Source of the DNA: Saccharothrix sp. S26 | Lineage (GTDB): Bacteria > Actinomycetota > Actinomycetes > Mycobacteriales > Pseudonocardiaceae | DNA length: 64,000 bases | Reading direction: 5' to 3' | Assembly (NCBI RefSeq): GCF_021390395.1 | Contig: NZ_JAJUWT010000026.1 | Coordinates: 62,001-126,000 of the forward strand | Position numbers and translations under genes: made by a program | Part shown: piece by piece, positions 15,881 to 24,837 of the stretch | Numbering within the stretch: position 1 is the first letter of the stretch | How the letters are laid out: each line of letters starts with the position of its first letter | The notes under the pieces: generated by a model | Database searches by the model: none | What the model was told of the DNA's origin: nothing | What the model saw: the letters and a program-made list of their open reading frames with translations, nothing else

Positions 15881-16562
15881 CTTCGGTCTCCGTGGGCTCG
15901 GCGCCGTGCTCGATCAAGTGGTCGCTCTCGAACTCCCGCTCCAACAACCACACGCCGTCCTCGCGCCGCCACGACGTCAGCGAGCCGTTGGGCACGGTCG
16001 AGTTGTGCGCGTAGGCCAGCATGTCGCGCTCCGGCAGGCCCTCCAACAGGTAGCGCAGCAGGAACGGCGTGATCTCGTGGGCGAACAGGAGCACCCGCTG
16101 CCCGTCGAGGTCGCGCAGCAGCGACCGCAGCCGCAGCAGCACATCGGCCCACGACTCGCCGCCCGGCGGCCGGTAGTAGAACTTGCCGAGCCGGCGCTTG
16201 CGGACCAGCTCGTCCGGGTACCGGTTCGCCACGCCGTGCGTGGTCAACAGGTCGAGCACGCCCAGTTCGCGGTCGCGCAGCCGTTCGTCGACCAGCATCC
16301 GGGGGTGCCCCCGCAGTGCCAGCGCGGCGGTGTCGAGGGCCCGCCGGTACGGCGAGGCCACGACCAGGTCCGGCCACCGCTCGGGCGGCATCGAGGCGAA
16401 CCACCGCCCCAGTGCCCGGCCCTGCTGCTCGCCGGCGGGGGACAGCCGCACGTCCGCGTCCCGCTCGGCGATGTCGATGACGTCGTCGCCGGCCGACTCG
16501 GCGGCTTCGCGCGCCACGTTGCCGTTGCTCTCGCCGTGCCTGATGACCCCTATCCACTCCAC
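15858..16562 (-). CDS. Histidine phosphatase family protein
   Basis: A 234-residue phosphoglycerate-mutase-like phosphatase. The catalytic IRHGESNGN lies at residues 6-14, LSPAGEQQGRALGRWF and ASPYRRALDTA follow, and the second catalytic histidine is in LLFAHEITPF. The substrate cannot be read from the sequence. GTG 16562 places the RHG motif close to the N-terminus as usual; ATG 16598 is an in-frame alternative. It overlaps nnrD and probably shares its transcript. Confidence 0.82.
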   Translation of the reverse strand: MEWIGVIRHGESNGNVAREAAESAGDDVIDIAERDADVRLSPAGEQQGRALGRWFASMPPERWPDLVVASPYRRALDTAALALRGHPRMLVDERLRDRELGVLDLLTTHGVANRYPDELVRKRRLGKFYYRPPGGESWADVLLRLRSLLRDLDGQRVLLFAHEITPFLLRYLLEGLPERDMLAYAHNSTVPNGSLTSWRREDGVWLLEREFESDHLIEHGAEPTETEDATTRSA

Positions 16563-16644
16563 CCCAGCGAACTTAGTGGCACGGGGCCGCGGCGGCATTC
16601 CAGGGGACGTCCGCCGAGGTGGAAACTTCCGGTGGCCCGTCGGG

Positions 16645-18018
16645 TCATTCGCGTTCAGCGGGCAGTCGACCGGACTTGACCGCCGCGACCAGCTCCTCGT
16701 GGTCGGCGCACGTGCGGTCGGCGTAGTCCAGCGCGTACCGGGCGATCGCGGCGTCCAGCTCCTCACCGCCCGCGCAGTACCCGGCCAGCAGCCGGGGGTC
16801 CACCGAACGGCTGTGCGCGCGGGCCAGCAGCGCGCCCGCGAGCCTGCCGTAGTCGTCCAGGTCGTCCCGCTTCAACGTGGTCGCGTCGATCTCGCCCTTG
16901 CGGTTGCGGAACTGCCGGACGATGTAGTCGCGGCCCTCGATCGTGGTCCAGCCGAGCAGGATGTCGGTCTCGGCCTGCACGAGCCGCGCGCCGTGCACGA
17001 TCCGCTTGCCCTCGTGCTTGACCGGCGGCGCGCCGAGGAACGGCGCGAGCGCCGACGGCCGTGCCTCCTTGGCCTGCAACACCAGGGCCTCGTCACCGTT
17101 GCCGTGCAACAGGACCAGGTAGTTGCGCCAGCCCACGCTGCCCGTGCCGACGACGCGGAACGCCACGTCCGACACGCTGTAGCGCATGATCAGGTTGTAC
17201 CGCGACTCGCGCAAGGTGTCCACATAGGACGGCAGGGCGTCCACGACGGATCGCGCTTCCCCGTCCGGGATCCGGGACAGCACCGGCGGGTCCGGCACGA
17301 ACCGGATGTGCTCGCCCTCGCGCCGCGTCCACTTCGCCGCCACCCGCGCGCTGGTGTTCTTGCGCGCCTTGGACGCGGCCTTGGTGAAGTCGTCCATCAG
17401 GTCGTCGGCCTTGGACTTGGACAACGCCGACTCGTCGCCCAGCGCGTTCCACGACTCCATGAACGGGATCTCGGCCAGGTGCCGTGCCGCGCCCCGGTAG
17501 GCGCGCACCGCGTCGGACGCCGCGTCGCGGCAGCCCTTCTCCGACACGCCGCCTTCCCGGCCCGCCAGCACCAGCGAGGTCGCCAGCCGCTTGAGGTCCC
17601 ACTCCCACGGGCCGGGCAGCGTCTCGTCGAAGTCGTTGATGTCCATCACGATCCGCCCCTCGGGCGTGCCGTAGAGGCCGAAGTTGGCCGCGTGCGCGTC
17701 GCCGCACAACTGCGCGTCCAGCCCGCTGCGCGCGCCGACGGCCAGGTCGCCCGCCATCAGCCCGGCGCTGCCCCGGAAGAACGCGAACGGCGACCCGAGC
17801 ATCCGGCCGACCCGCAGCGGCACGAGGTGCGGCAGGCGGCCCCGGTTCGACGCGTCCATGAACTCGACCACAGTGGGCCGGTCCGGCGCGAGCGACACCG
17901 CGCGGTGCGCCTCGTGGCCCACCGCCGCCCGCAGCTCGCGGCCGCGCGCCAGGACCTCTTCCGGCTCCACCCACCGTCCCAGCGCGACGGCCGCTTCAGC
18001 CCGCTTGCGTTCACCCAT
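16645..18018 (-). CDS. DUF2252 protein, kinase-like fold
   Basis: A 457-residue protein of the DUF2252 family, distantly related to protein-kinase-like phosphotransferases. Conserved blocks are MDASNRGRLPHLVPLRVGRM, SPFAFFRGSAGLMAGDLA, LCGDAHAANFG followed by VMDINDFDETLPGPWEWDLKRL, and RYSVSDVAFRVVGTGSVG. The GDAH...NFG and DxNDFDE segments occupy the catalytic-loop and metal-binding positions. The substrate is unknown. It is probably monocistronic. Confidence 0.88.
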   Translation of the reverse strand: MGERKRAEAAVALGRWVEPEEVLARGRELRAAVGHEAHRAVSLAPDRPTVVEFMDASNRGRLPHLVPLRVGRMLGSPFAFFRGSAGLMAGDLAVGARSGLDAQLCGDAHAANFGLYGTPEGRIVMDINDFDETLPGPWEWDLKRLATSLVLAGREGGVSEKGCRDAASDAVRAYRGAARHLAEIPFMESWNALGDESALSKSKADDLMDDFTKAASKARKNTSARVAAKWTRREGEHIRFVPDPPVLSRIPDGEARSVVDALPSYVDTLRESRYNLIMRYSVSDVAFRVVGTGSVGWRNYLVLLHGNGDEALVLQAKEARPSALAPFLGAPPVKHEGKRIVHGARLVQAETDILLGWTTIEGRDYIVRQFRNRKGEIDATTLKRDDLDDYGRLAGALLARAHSRSVDPRLLAGYCAGGEELDAAIARYALDYADRTCADHEELVAAVKSGRLPAERE

Positions 18019-18119
18019 GCGGGTAAGGATGCGGTACCGGCCCACGGGATACGTGGGCCGCGACACGTCTGTGACCTGCGGTAACGGTCCGTGGTCGGCT
18101 GGTGTGGACCGGAAGCGGG

Positions 18120-19349
18120 TCAATCGGACACAGTGGTCAAAACCTGGCCGATCGCGTCGATGCCGAGGTCGAGCTCCTCGCGCGTGACCACGAGCGGCGG
18201 CGCGACCCGCAGGGTGGTGTCCTGGGTCTCCTTGCACAGCACGCCGAGCGCGGCCAGCGCCTCCGACGCCGCCCGGCCGCGCGGTCCGCCGGGCGCGATC
18301 TCGACGCCGGCCCACAGCCCGCGCCCGCGCACCTCGGCCACGCCGTGCCCGACCAGCTCGCCCAGCCGCGCGTGCAGGTGCGCGCCCAGCTCGCGGGACC
18401 GCTGCTGGAACTCCCCGGTCGCCAGCAGCCGCACCACGGCCCGCCCGACCGCGCACGCCAGCGGGTTCCCGCCGAACGTCGACCCGTGCTCGCCGGGCCG
18501 CAGCACGCCCAGCACCGCGCGGCTGCCGACCACCGCCGACACCGGCATGATCCCGCCGCCCAACGCCTTGCCCAGCGTGTACAGGTCGGCGCGCACGCCC
18601 TCGTGGTCCAGCGCCAGCAGGTCGCCCGTGCGGCCCAGGCCCGACTGGATCTCGTCCGCGATCAGCAGCACGTCGTGCTCGTCGCACAGCGCCCGCACCC
18701 CGGCGAGGTAGCCCGCGGGTGGCACGACCACGCCAGCCTCGCCCTGGATCGGCTCCAGCAGGACCGCCGCCGTCCGCTCGGTGATCGCGTCGCGCACCGC
18801 GTGCAGCGACCCGTACTCGACGACCTCGAAGCCCGGCGTGAACGGACCGAAGTCGTTGCGCGCGGTGTCGTCGGTGGAGAACGAGACGATCGTGGTGGTG
18901 CGGCCGTGGAAGTTGGACCCGGCGACCACGATCTCGGCCGTGCCGTCCGGCACGCCCTTCACCCGGTAGGCCCACTTGCGGGCGACCTTGATCGCGGACT
19001 CGACGGCTTCCGCGCCGGAGTTCATCGCGAGCACCATCTCGGTGCCGGTCAGCTCGGCCAGCTCGCGGCAGAACAGGCCGAACTGGTCGTGGTGGAAGGC
19101 GCGGCTGGTGAGCGTGACGCGGCCGAGCTGCTCGACCGCGGCGGCCACCAGGTCGGGGTGGCGGTGGCCGAAGTTCAGCGACGAGTAGCCGGACAGGAAG
19201 TCCAGGTAGCGGCGACCTTCGACGTCGGTGACCCACGCGCCCTCGCCGTGCGAGATCACGACCGGCAGCGGGTGGTAGTTGTGCGTGCTCCACTCCTCGT
19301 CGAGCGCGATGAAGTGCGAGGAGCTCAGGGCTGCGGCCGTGGTGGTCAT
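18120..19349 (-). CDS. rocD: Ornithine aminotransferase
   Basis: A 409-residue class III PLP aminotransferase. EYGSLHAVRDAI, LLEPIQGEAGVVVPP, LLIADEIQSGLGRTG and the PLP-binding lysine in LYTLGKALGGG are clear, and the N-terminal LDEEWSTHNYHPLPVVIS and FLSGYSSLNFGHRHP are typical of ornithine-oxo-acid transaminases. It converts ornithine to glutamate semialdehyde in arginine catabolism. ATG 19349 is preferred over 19385. The divergent intergenic region to ppk2 carries three TTGCGC repeats, a plausible site for an Lrp/AsnC-type regulator. Confidence 0.9.
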   Translation of the reverse strand: MTTTAAALSSSHFIALDEEWSTHNYHPLPVVISHGEGAWVTDVEGRRYLDFLSGYSSLNFGHRHPDLVAAAVEQLGRVTLTSRAFHHDQFGLFCRELAELTGTEMVLAMNSGAEAVESAIKVARKWAYRVKGVPDGTAEIVVAGSNFHGRTTTIVSFSTDDTARNDFGPFTPGFEVVEYGSLHAVRDAITERTAAVLLEPIQGEAGVVVPPAGYLAGVRALCDEHDVLLIADEIQSGLGRTGDLLALDHEGVRADLYTLGKALGGGIMPVSAVVGSRAVLGVLRPGEHGSTFGGNPLACAVGRAVVRLLATGEFQQRSRELGAHLHARLGELVGHGVAEVRGRGLWAGVEIAPGGPRGRAASEALAALGVLCKETQDTTLRVAPPLVVTREELDLGIDAIGQVLTTVSD

Positions 19350-19394
19350 GTCACCACAGTAAGGGGCCTGCGCCAGCGATTTCATCCGTCAGCC

Positions 19395-19453
19395 GTTGCG
19401 CGTTCATCATGTTCGTTGCGCAATCGAACGGTTTCGCGGTGATTCGTTGCGCA
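19395..19453. promoter_or_regulatory. Three phased GTTGCGC repeats between rocD and ppk2
   Basis: GTTGCGC occurs at 19395-19401, 19415-19421 and 19446-19452. The last two are embedded in an identical 11-mer (TTCGTTGCGCA), and the middle one forms the palindrome TTGCGCAA. The spacings of 20 and 31 bp are near two and three helical turns. This is the pattern of a multimeric regulator such as Lrp/AsnC, members of which often control rocD. The regulator gene is not in the window. Confidence 0.45.
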
Positions 19454-19490
19454 GGCGGTACGGCCAAGATCGGCGGGATACCCTCCGACG

Positions 19491-20360
19491 ATGGCCGACA
19501 AGTCCACGCAGGTCCAGTCGATATCCGACACCTTCCGGGTGCGGCCCCAGGACTTCGACCTGGCCGAGGTCGACCCCGCCGCGCTGCCGGTCGGGCCGAA
19601 GTCCAAGGCCGCCGCCGCGGCCGACATGGCGGCGATCGGTCGGGAGCTCGACCGACTCCAGGAAGCGCTGTACGCCGAGGGCACGGGCGGCGGCAACCGG
19701 CGCGTGCTGCTCGTGCTCCAGGGCATGGACACCTCCGGCAAGGGCGGCACGATCCGGCACGTCGCGGGCCTGGTCAACCCGCAGGGCCTGCGGATCGCGT
19801 CGTTCAAGAAGCCCACCCGGGCCGAGCTGCGGCACGACTTCCTGTGGCGCATCCGCCGCCAGGTGCCGCAGCCCGGCTACATCGGCGTGTTCGACCGCTC
19901 CCACTACGAGGACGTGCTGGTCGCGCGGGTGGACAACCTCGTGCCGTCGACCGAGTGGCGGCGGCGGTACCGGCAGATCAACGCGTTCGAGGCCGAGCTG
20001 GCCGAGCAGGGCGTGACCACGGTCAAGTGCTTCCTGCACATCTCGCCGGAGCGGCAGCGGGAGCGGCTCATCGCCCGGCTGGAGGACCCGCTCAAGCACT
20101 GGAAGTACAACCCCGCCGACCTGGAGGTGCGGGCGAAGTTCTCCCGCTACCAGCTCGCGTACTCCGACGCGCTGGTGAAGTGCTCGACGCCGGTCGCGCC
20201 GTGGTTCGCCGTGCCGTCGGACCGCAAGTGGTACCGCAACTGGGTCGTGGCGCGGCTGCTGCTGGAGGCGCTGCGGGACCTCGCGCCCTCCTACCCCGAA
20301 CCCTCGTACGATCCGGCCGTCGAGTTGGCACGGCTCCGGGAGGCCGACCCGTTGCGCTAG
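19491..20360 (+). CDS. ppk2: Polyphosphate kinase 2 family protein
   Basis: A 289-residue single-domain PPK2. Walker A is LQGMDTSGKGGTI, Walker B is IGVFDRSHYEDVLVARV, and the lid carries RIRRQVPQPG with basic residues; LEDPLKHWKYNPADLEVRAKF and APWFAVPSDRKWYRNW are family blocks. PPK2 enzymes phosphorylate nucleoside mono- or diphosphates with polyphosphate. The single-domain form fits class I or III; the preferred nucleotide cannot be read off. Start is ATG 19491. Confidence 0.9.
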   Translation: MADKSTQVQSISDTFRVRPQDFDLAEVDPAALPVGPKSKAAAAADMAAIGRELDRLQEALYAEGTGGGNRRVLLVLQGMDTSGKGGTIRHVAGLVNPQGLRIASFKKPTRAELRHDFLWRIRRQVPQPGYIGVFDRSHYEDVLVARVDNLVPSTEWRRRYRQINAFEAELAEQGVTTVKCFLHISPERQRERLIARLEDPLKHWKYNPADLEVRAKFSRYQLAYSDALVKCSTPVAPWFAVPSDRKWYRNWVVARLLLEALRDLAPSYPEPSYDPAVELARLREADPLR

Positions 20361-20445
20361 ATGCAATCTTCGTTGCGCCTCTTGCTCAAGGGCAGTGGTC
20401 CAGGCCACTGTGGGATCGCCGCGGGCGGTCGAGCGGAGGTTCGGT

Positions 20446-21585
20446 GTGGTTGTGGACAGGCGGCGGTTCCTGGGGGCCGTTGGCGTGGGAGCGGGGTTGC
20501 TGATGACCGAGGGTGTCGCGCGAGCGGACGAGTCCGCGGTGGGCCACGGCCGGAAGGAGGTCCGCGCCTACCTGGGCACCTACACGTCCTGGGCGGGCGG
20601 CGGCACGGGCCTCGGGCTCGGCGCGTACGACCCGGCCACGGGCCGGTTGCGCGTCACGGGCGTGGTCCCGGACGTGCCCAACCCGTCGTTCGTGATCGAC
20701 GCGGGGCGCTGGGTGTACGCGGTCAACGAGAAGTCCGACGGCGAGGTGACCGCGCTGGCGGTCGGCGCGGACGGCGTGCCCAAGGTGATCGGCAGCCGGA
20801 GCACCGGTGGCGCGGATCCGTGCCACCTGGCGCTGCACCAGGGCTTCCTGCTCTCGGCCAACTACAGCTCCGGCAGCGTGGCCGTGCACCCGGTGCTCGA
20901 CGGCGGCGGGCTGGGCGAGCGCACCGACCTGGTCGTGCACTCCGGCGCGGGGCCGGACCCGGACCGGCAGGAAGGGCCGCACGCGCACCAGGTGCTGCCC
21001 GACCCGACCGGCGAGTTCGTGCTGGCGGTCGACCTGGGCACGGACTCCGTCTACAGCTACCGGCTCAGCGACGAGGGCAAGCTGGTCGCGGCCGGCTCGG
21101 CGCGCGTGCACCCCGGTGCGGGGCCGCGGCATTTGGCGTTCCACCCGTCGGGCAAGTTCGCCTACATCGCCAACGAGCTGGACTCGACGGTCGTCGTGGC
21201 GTCCTACGATCGCGGTGTGCTCACGCCCGGCCCGAAGGTGAGCACCCTGCCCGCCGGCGCGCCCACCACCCCGCGCAACTACCCGGCGGAGATCGTGGTG
21301 TCGGCCGACGGCCGGTTCGCCTACCTGTCCAACCGGGGTCACGACAGCGTGGCCGTGTTCGCGGTGGAACGCGGCGGCGCGGCGCTGCGGCTGGTCGAGG
21401 CCACCCCGGTGGGCGGGAAGTTCCCCCGGCACATCGTGCTCGACGCGGCGGGCCGGTTCCTGCTGGCGGCCAACCAGAACTCCGACACGATCACCGCGTT
21501 CGCGGTGGACCGGGCGACCGGGAAGCTGCGGAGCACGGCCACCACGGCGTCACCCATCCCGGTCTGCGTCGCCCTGACGAGGTAA
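20446..21585 (+). CDS. Tat-exported lactonase-family beta-propeller
   Basis: A 379-residue seven-bladed propeller protein of the 6-phosphogluconolactonase/YbhE type. Repeated blade motifs include YLGTYTSW, YAVNEKSDGEVTAL, GPHAHQVLPDPTGEFVLAVDLGTDSVY, GPRHLAFHPSGKFAYIANE and FPRHIVLDAAGRFLLAANQ. The N-terminus (VDRRRFLGAVGVGAG) is a Tat signal, so it acts outside the membrane rather than in the pentose phosphate pathway. GTG 20446 has GGAGG six bases upstream. The substrate is unknown. Confidence 0.85.
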   Translation: MVVDRRRFLGAVGVGAGLLMTEGVARADESAVGHGRKEVRAYLGTYTSWAGGGTGLGLGAYDPATGRLRVTGVVPDVPNPSFVIDAGRWVYAVNEKSDGEVTALAVGADGVPKVIGSRSTGGADPCHLALHQGFLLSANYSSGSVAVHPVLDGGGLGERTDLVVHSGAGPDPDRQEGPHAHQVLPDPTGEFVLAVDLGTDSVYSYRLSDEGKLVAAGSARVHPGAGPRHLAFHPSGKFAYIANELDSTVVVASYDRGVLTPGPKVSTLPAGAPTTPRNYPAEIVVSADGRFAYLSNRGHDSVAVFAVERGGAALRLVEATPVGGKFPRHIVLDAAGRFLLAANQNSDTITAFAVDRATGKLRSTATTASPIPVCVALTR

Positions 21586-21640
21586 CTCCCGACGGGTTAA
21601 CTTCGGCCGGCGGCACTGTCCACAGTGGTAGGCCAGGGGC

Positions 21641-22411
21641 ATGAAGATGCTCGTGGTCGCACTGGTGATGGCACTGTCCCCCGCCCCGGTCGCGCCGGAG
21701 CTCGTCGCGTTGGGCGATTCCTACGCGGCGGGCCTCGGCGCGGGCGACGAGGCGTCCGACGACTGCCGGCGCAGCCCGCACGCGTACCCGCAGCTGTGGG
21801 CGCGGCGCAACAACGCGTCGCTGGTGTTCGCCGCGTGCGCCGGCGCCACGACCGACGAGGTGGTCGGCCAGGCGGAGCGGATCACGCCCAACGCCTCGCT
21901 GGTCAGCATCACCGCCGGCGGAAACGACGCCGGGTTCGGCGATGCGATGACGACGTGCACGTTGGGCGACGAGGAAGAGTGCGGGCGGCGGGTGGACGTG
22001 GCCGTGGCGTTCATCCGGGACGAGCTGCCGGGCCGGTTGGACGCGCTGTACGACGCGGTGCGCGACCGGACGTCGGCGAAGGTCGTGGTGCTGGGCTACC
22101 CGAGGCTGTTCTCCTTCCAGACGTGGTGCCTGATGAGCGGCCGCAAGCGGCAGGCGGTCAACCGGGCGGCCGACGCGCTGGCCGAGGTGACCGGCGACCG
22201 GGCGCGGGCGGCCGGCTTCACGTTCGCCGACGTGCGGCAGGCGTTCGAGGACCACGGCGTCTGCGCCACCGACGCCTGGATGAACGGCGTGGTCCTGGTC
22301 CCGGTCGACCGCTCCTACCACCCGAACCGGGCCGGCCAGGAGTCCGGCTACCTGCCGGCCCTGACCACCGCCGCGTCCGGTAACCGGTTGGCGGTGCCCG
22401 CCACCGATTGA
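21641..22411 (+). CDS. Secreted SGNH/GDSL esterase
   Basis: A 256-residue SGNH hydrolase with a short hydrophobic signal sequence (MKMLVVALVMALSPAPVAP). Block I is VALGDSYAAGLG (nucleophile Ser about residue 28), block III is ITAGGNDAGF, and block V is VDRSYHPNRAG with the catalytic Asp/His. Paired cysteines suggest disulphides. The pattern matches the Streptomyces-type secreted esterase/lipase group. ATG 21641. Confidence 0.88.
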   Translation: MKMLVVALVMALSPAPVAPELVALGDSYAAGLGAGDEASDDCRRSPHAYPQLWARRNNASLVFAACAGATTDEVVGQAERITPNASLVSITAGGNDAGFGDAMTTCTLGDEEECGRRVDVAVAFIRDELPGRLDALYDAVRDRTSAKVVVLGYPRLFSFQTWCLMSGRKRQAVNRAADALAEVTGDRARAAGFTFADVRQAFEDHGVCATDAWMNGVVLVPVDRSYHPNRAGQESGYLPALTTAASGNRLAVPATD

Positions 22412-22413
22412 CC

Positions 22414-23220
22414 ATGATGCCGGGCGTGAATGCCTCACCAGGGCTGCGCCAGGTCGCGGCCACCCGCTACGTCACGCCCTTCCGGGAGGGCGGCTCCCTG
22501 CCCGGGCTCGTCGAGGCCGACGACCTCGGCATGTACGTGCTCAAGTTCCGCGGCGCGGGCCAGGGCGTGAAGGCGCTGATCGCCGAGATCGTGGTCGGCG
22601 AGCTGGCCCGGCGCCTCGGCTTCCGGGTGCCCGAGATCGTGCTGGTCGAGCTGGACCCGGAGCTGGGCCGGGCCGAGCCCGACCAGGAGGTGCAGGAGCT
22701 GCTGAAGGCCAGCGGCGGGCTCAACCTCGGGCTGGACTACCTGCCCGGCTCGTTCGACTACAACCCCGTGGTGCGTGAGCCGTCGGCCGACACCGCCGCC
22801 CGGCTGCTGTGGCTGGACGCGCTCACGCTCAACGTCGACCGCAGCTGGCGCAACCCGAACACCCTGCTGTGGCACCGCGAGCTGTGGCTGATCGACCACG
22901 GCGCGTCGCTGTACTTCCACCACTCGTGGCGGCCGGAGAAGTTCCCCGCGGCCACCTACCGGTTCGACGCGGCCGACCACCTGATGCTGCCGTTCGCGGG
23001 CGACCTCGCCGGGGTCGACGCCGAGCTGACCGCCCGCGTCACGCCCGACCTCGTGCGCGAGGTGCTCGCGCTCGTGCCCGACGCGTGGCTCGCGCAGGAC
23101 GAGGCGTTCGGCACGCCGCAGGCCGTGCGCGAGGCGTACGAGTCGTTCTTCACCGCCCGCCTGGCCGCGCCGCGGACCTGGGTCGACGCTCTGGAGGCCG
23201 CCCGTGCCGCACGTGTTTGA
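22414..23220 (+). CDS. HipA-like kinase family protein
   Basis: About 268 residues with a kinase-like core of the HipA type: a lysine-bearing strand (MYVLKFRGAGQGVKALIAEI), VGELARRLGFRVPEIVLVEL, the catalytic loop TLNVDRSWRNPNTL and the metal-binding LWLIDHGASLYF. The N-terminal HipA domain is missing, as in the family found beside DUF3037 genes. It overlaps the DUF3037 gene by 17 bp. Full-length HipA phosphorylates glutamyl-tRNA synthetase; the target here is unknown. There is no HipB-like antitoxin. Confidence 0.8.
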   Translation: MMPGVNASPGLRQVAATRYVTPFREGGSLPGLVEADDLGMYVLKFRGAGQGVKALIAEIVVGELARRLGFRVPEIVLVELDPELGRAEPDQEVQELLKASGGLNLGLDYLPGSFDYNPVVREPSADTAARLLWLDALTLNVDRSWRNPNTLLWHRELWLIDHGASLYFHHSWRPEKFPAATYRFDAADHLMLPFAGDLAGVDAELTARVTPDLVREVLALVPDAWLAQDEAFGTPQAVREAYESFFTARLAAPRTWVDALEAARAARV

Positions 23221-23593
23221 GTACGCGGTGCTGCGCGCCGTGCCCAGGCAGGAGCGCGGCGAGTTCGTCAACGTCGGCGTGCTGGTCTACTGCAAGGACC
23301 TGGACTTCCTGGGCGCGCGCGTGCACGTCGACGAACGCCGGGTGCTGGCGCTGGACCCGTTCCTGGACGTGGAGGTGCTGCGGGCCACGCTGGAGCACCT
23401 GGGGCTGTCGTGCGACGGGGTGCCGAAGGCGGGCCCGGTGTCGCGCACGTCGGCCGGTCAGCGGTTCCGCTGGCTGACCGCGCCGCGCAGCACCATCGTG
23501 CAGACCTCGCCCGCGCACACCGGCCTCACCGACGACCCGGAGGCCGAGCTGGACCGCCTGCTGGCCGCGCTGGTGCTGCCGCCCGACCACTAG
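23204..23593 (+). CDS. DUF3037 protein, partner of the HipA-like kinase
   Basis: A 129-residue soluble protein with the DUF3037 signature: FEYAVLRAVPRQERGEFVNVGVLVYC at the N-terminus, then LGARVHVDERRVLALDPFLD, GPVSRTSAGQRFRWLTAPRST and PAHTGLTDDPEAELDRLLAALV. Start GTG 23204 lies within the kinase gene, so translation is coupled. This gene pairing is repeated in many bacteria; its function is not established. It could be a regulator, adaptor or substrate of the kinase. Confidence 0.8.
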   Translation: MPHVFEYAVLRAVPRQERGEFVNVGVLVYCKDLDFLGARVHVDERRVLALDPFLDVEVLRATLEHLGLSCDGVPKAGPVSRTSAGQRFRWLTAPRSTIVQTSPAHTGLTDDPEAELDRLLAALVLPPDH

Positions 23594-23664
23594 GGTGGCA
23601 ACCTCTTGCCGCGCACCGCGTCTTTAGGTGCGAGCAGTGACCGACACACGGACGGGGTCGCGTG

Positions 23665-24777
23665 ATGAGCGCCGGATACCAGCAGGGCGGGTATCAGCAA
23701 GGCGGGTACCGACAGGGCGGGCAGCCGCACCGGCGCGGGCCCCAAGGCCCGCGGCAGGGCCACGGGCCGGGCGGGTACCCGCGGCAGCCCTCCTACCAGC
23801 AGGCCGCACGTCCCGCGCCGCGCCGCCGCAAGCCGAGGATCGGTCGGATCATCGGGGTGGTCCTGGTGCTGCTGCTGGTGCTCGGCGTGGGCATGTGGTT
23901 CTACGTCGACGGGTCGTTGCGCCGGATCGACGCGCTGGCCGACTACGAGGGCAGGCCCGCGGACACCCCGGGCACCAACTGGTTGCTGGTCGGGTCGGAC
24001 GCGCGCGACGACCTGACCGAGGAGCAGAAGCAGGACCTGTCCACCGGTGACGCGGGCGGGCGGCGCACGGACACCATCATGCTGCTGCACATCCCGGAGG
24101 GCTCCGGGAAGTCCACTTTGGTCAGTGTGCCGCGCGACTCCTACGTGCCGATCCCCGGCAACGGCCAGAACAAGATCAACGCGGCGTTCGCGTTCGGCGG
24201 GCCGTCGTTGCTCGTGCAGACCGTCGAAGGGGCCACGGGCATCCACATCGACCACTACATGGAGGTCGGCTTCGGCGGGTTCGCGGGCATCGTGGACGCG
24301 GTCGGCGGCGTGGACATGTGCATCGAGGAGCCGATGAAGGACCCGTTGGCGGGGCTGGACCTCCAGCCGGGCTGCCAGGAGCTCGACGGCGCGCAGGCAT
24401 TGGGCTTCGTCCGCTCGCGGGCGTTCGCCACGGCCGACCTGCAACGGGTGGAGAACCAGCGCAAGTTCCTCGCCGCGCTGACGGAGAAGGCGACGAGCTT
24501 CGGCACGCTGGCCAACCCGTTCCGGGCGTTCCCGCTGCTGTTCGCGGGCACGGACTCGATCTCGGTGAACTCCGACGACCACCTGCACCACCTCGCGGGC
24601 ATGGCGTTCGCGATGGGCGGGGGAGTGGACACGGTGACCGTGCCGGTGGGCGGCACGCCGACCGTGCCGGGCGCGGGCTCGGTCGTGCAGTGGGACCGGG
24701 AGAACGCGCTGCGCCTGTTCGGCGCGCTGGAGAAGGACGAGCCGGTGCCCGCCGACCTCCTGCCGCAGCCGAAGTAG
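23665..24777 (+). CDS. LytR-CpsA-Psr (LCP) family protein
   Basis: About 370 residues. A disordered Gln/Gly/Tyr-rich cytoplasmic N-terminus with YQQGGYQQGGYRQGG repeats (residues 1-50) is followed by one membrane helix (about 56-77) and the extracellular LCP domain: LLVGSDARDD, RRTDTIMLLHIP, VSVPRDSYVPIPG, KINAAFAFGGPSL, VGGVDMCIEEPM and LGFVRSR...DLQRVENQR. The arginines and aspartates that bind pyrophosphate-linked lipids are present. LCP enzymes attach glycopolymers to peptidoglycan. The start is ATG 23665 or GTG 23662. Confidence 0.9.
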   Translation: MSAGYQQGGYQQGGYRQGGQPHRRGPQGPRQGHGPGGYPRQPSYQQAARPAPRRRKPRIGRIIGVVLVLLLVLGVGMWFYVDGSLRRIDALADYEGRPADTPGTNWLLVGSDARDDLTEEQKQDLSTGDAGGRRTDTIMLLHIPEGSGKSTLVSVPRDSYVPIPGNGQNKINAAFAFGGPSLLVQTVEGATGIHIDHYMEVGFGGFAGIVDAVGGVDMCIEEPMKDPLAGLDLQPGCQELDGAQALGFVRSRAFATADLQRVENQRKFLAALTEKATSFGTLANPFRAFPLLFAGTDSISVNSDDHLHHLAGMAFAMGGGVDTVTVPVGGTPTVPGAGSVVQWDRENALRLFGALEKDEPVPADLLPQPK

Positions 24778-24793
24778 CGCCACCCACCAAACC

Positions 24794-24826
24794 GACGGGC
24801 CGCCGGGGCACACCCGGCGGCCCGTC
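24794..24826. terminator. Bidirectional terminator hairpin
   Basis: A perfect 14-bp stem (GACGGGCCGCCGGG) with a 5-nt loop, between the convergent LCP and MFS genes. Confidence 0.8.
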
Positions 24827-24837
24827 CGCGTTTCGTC

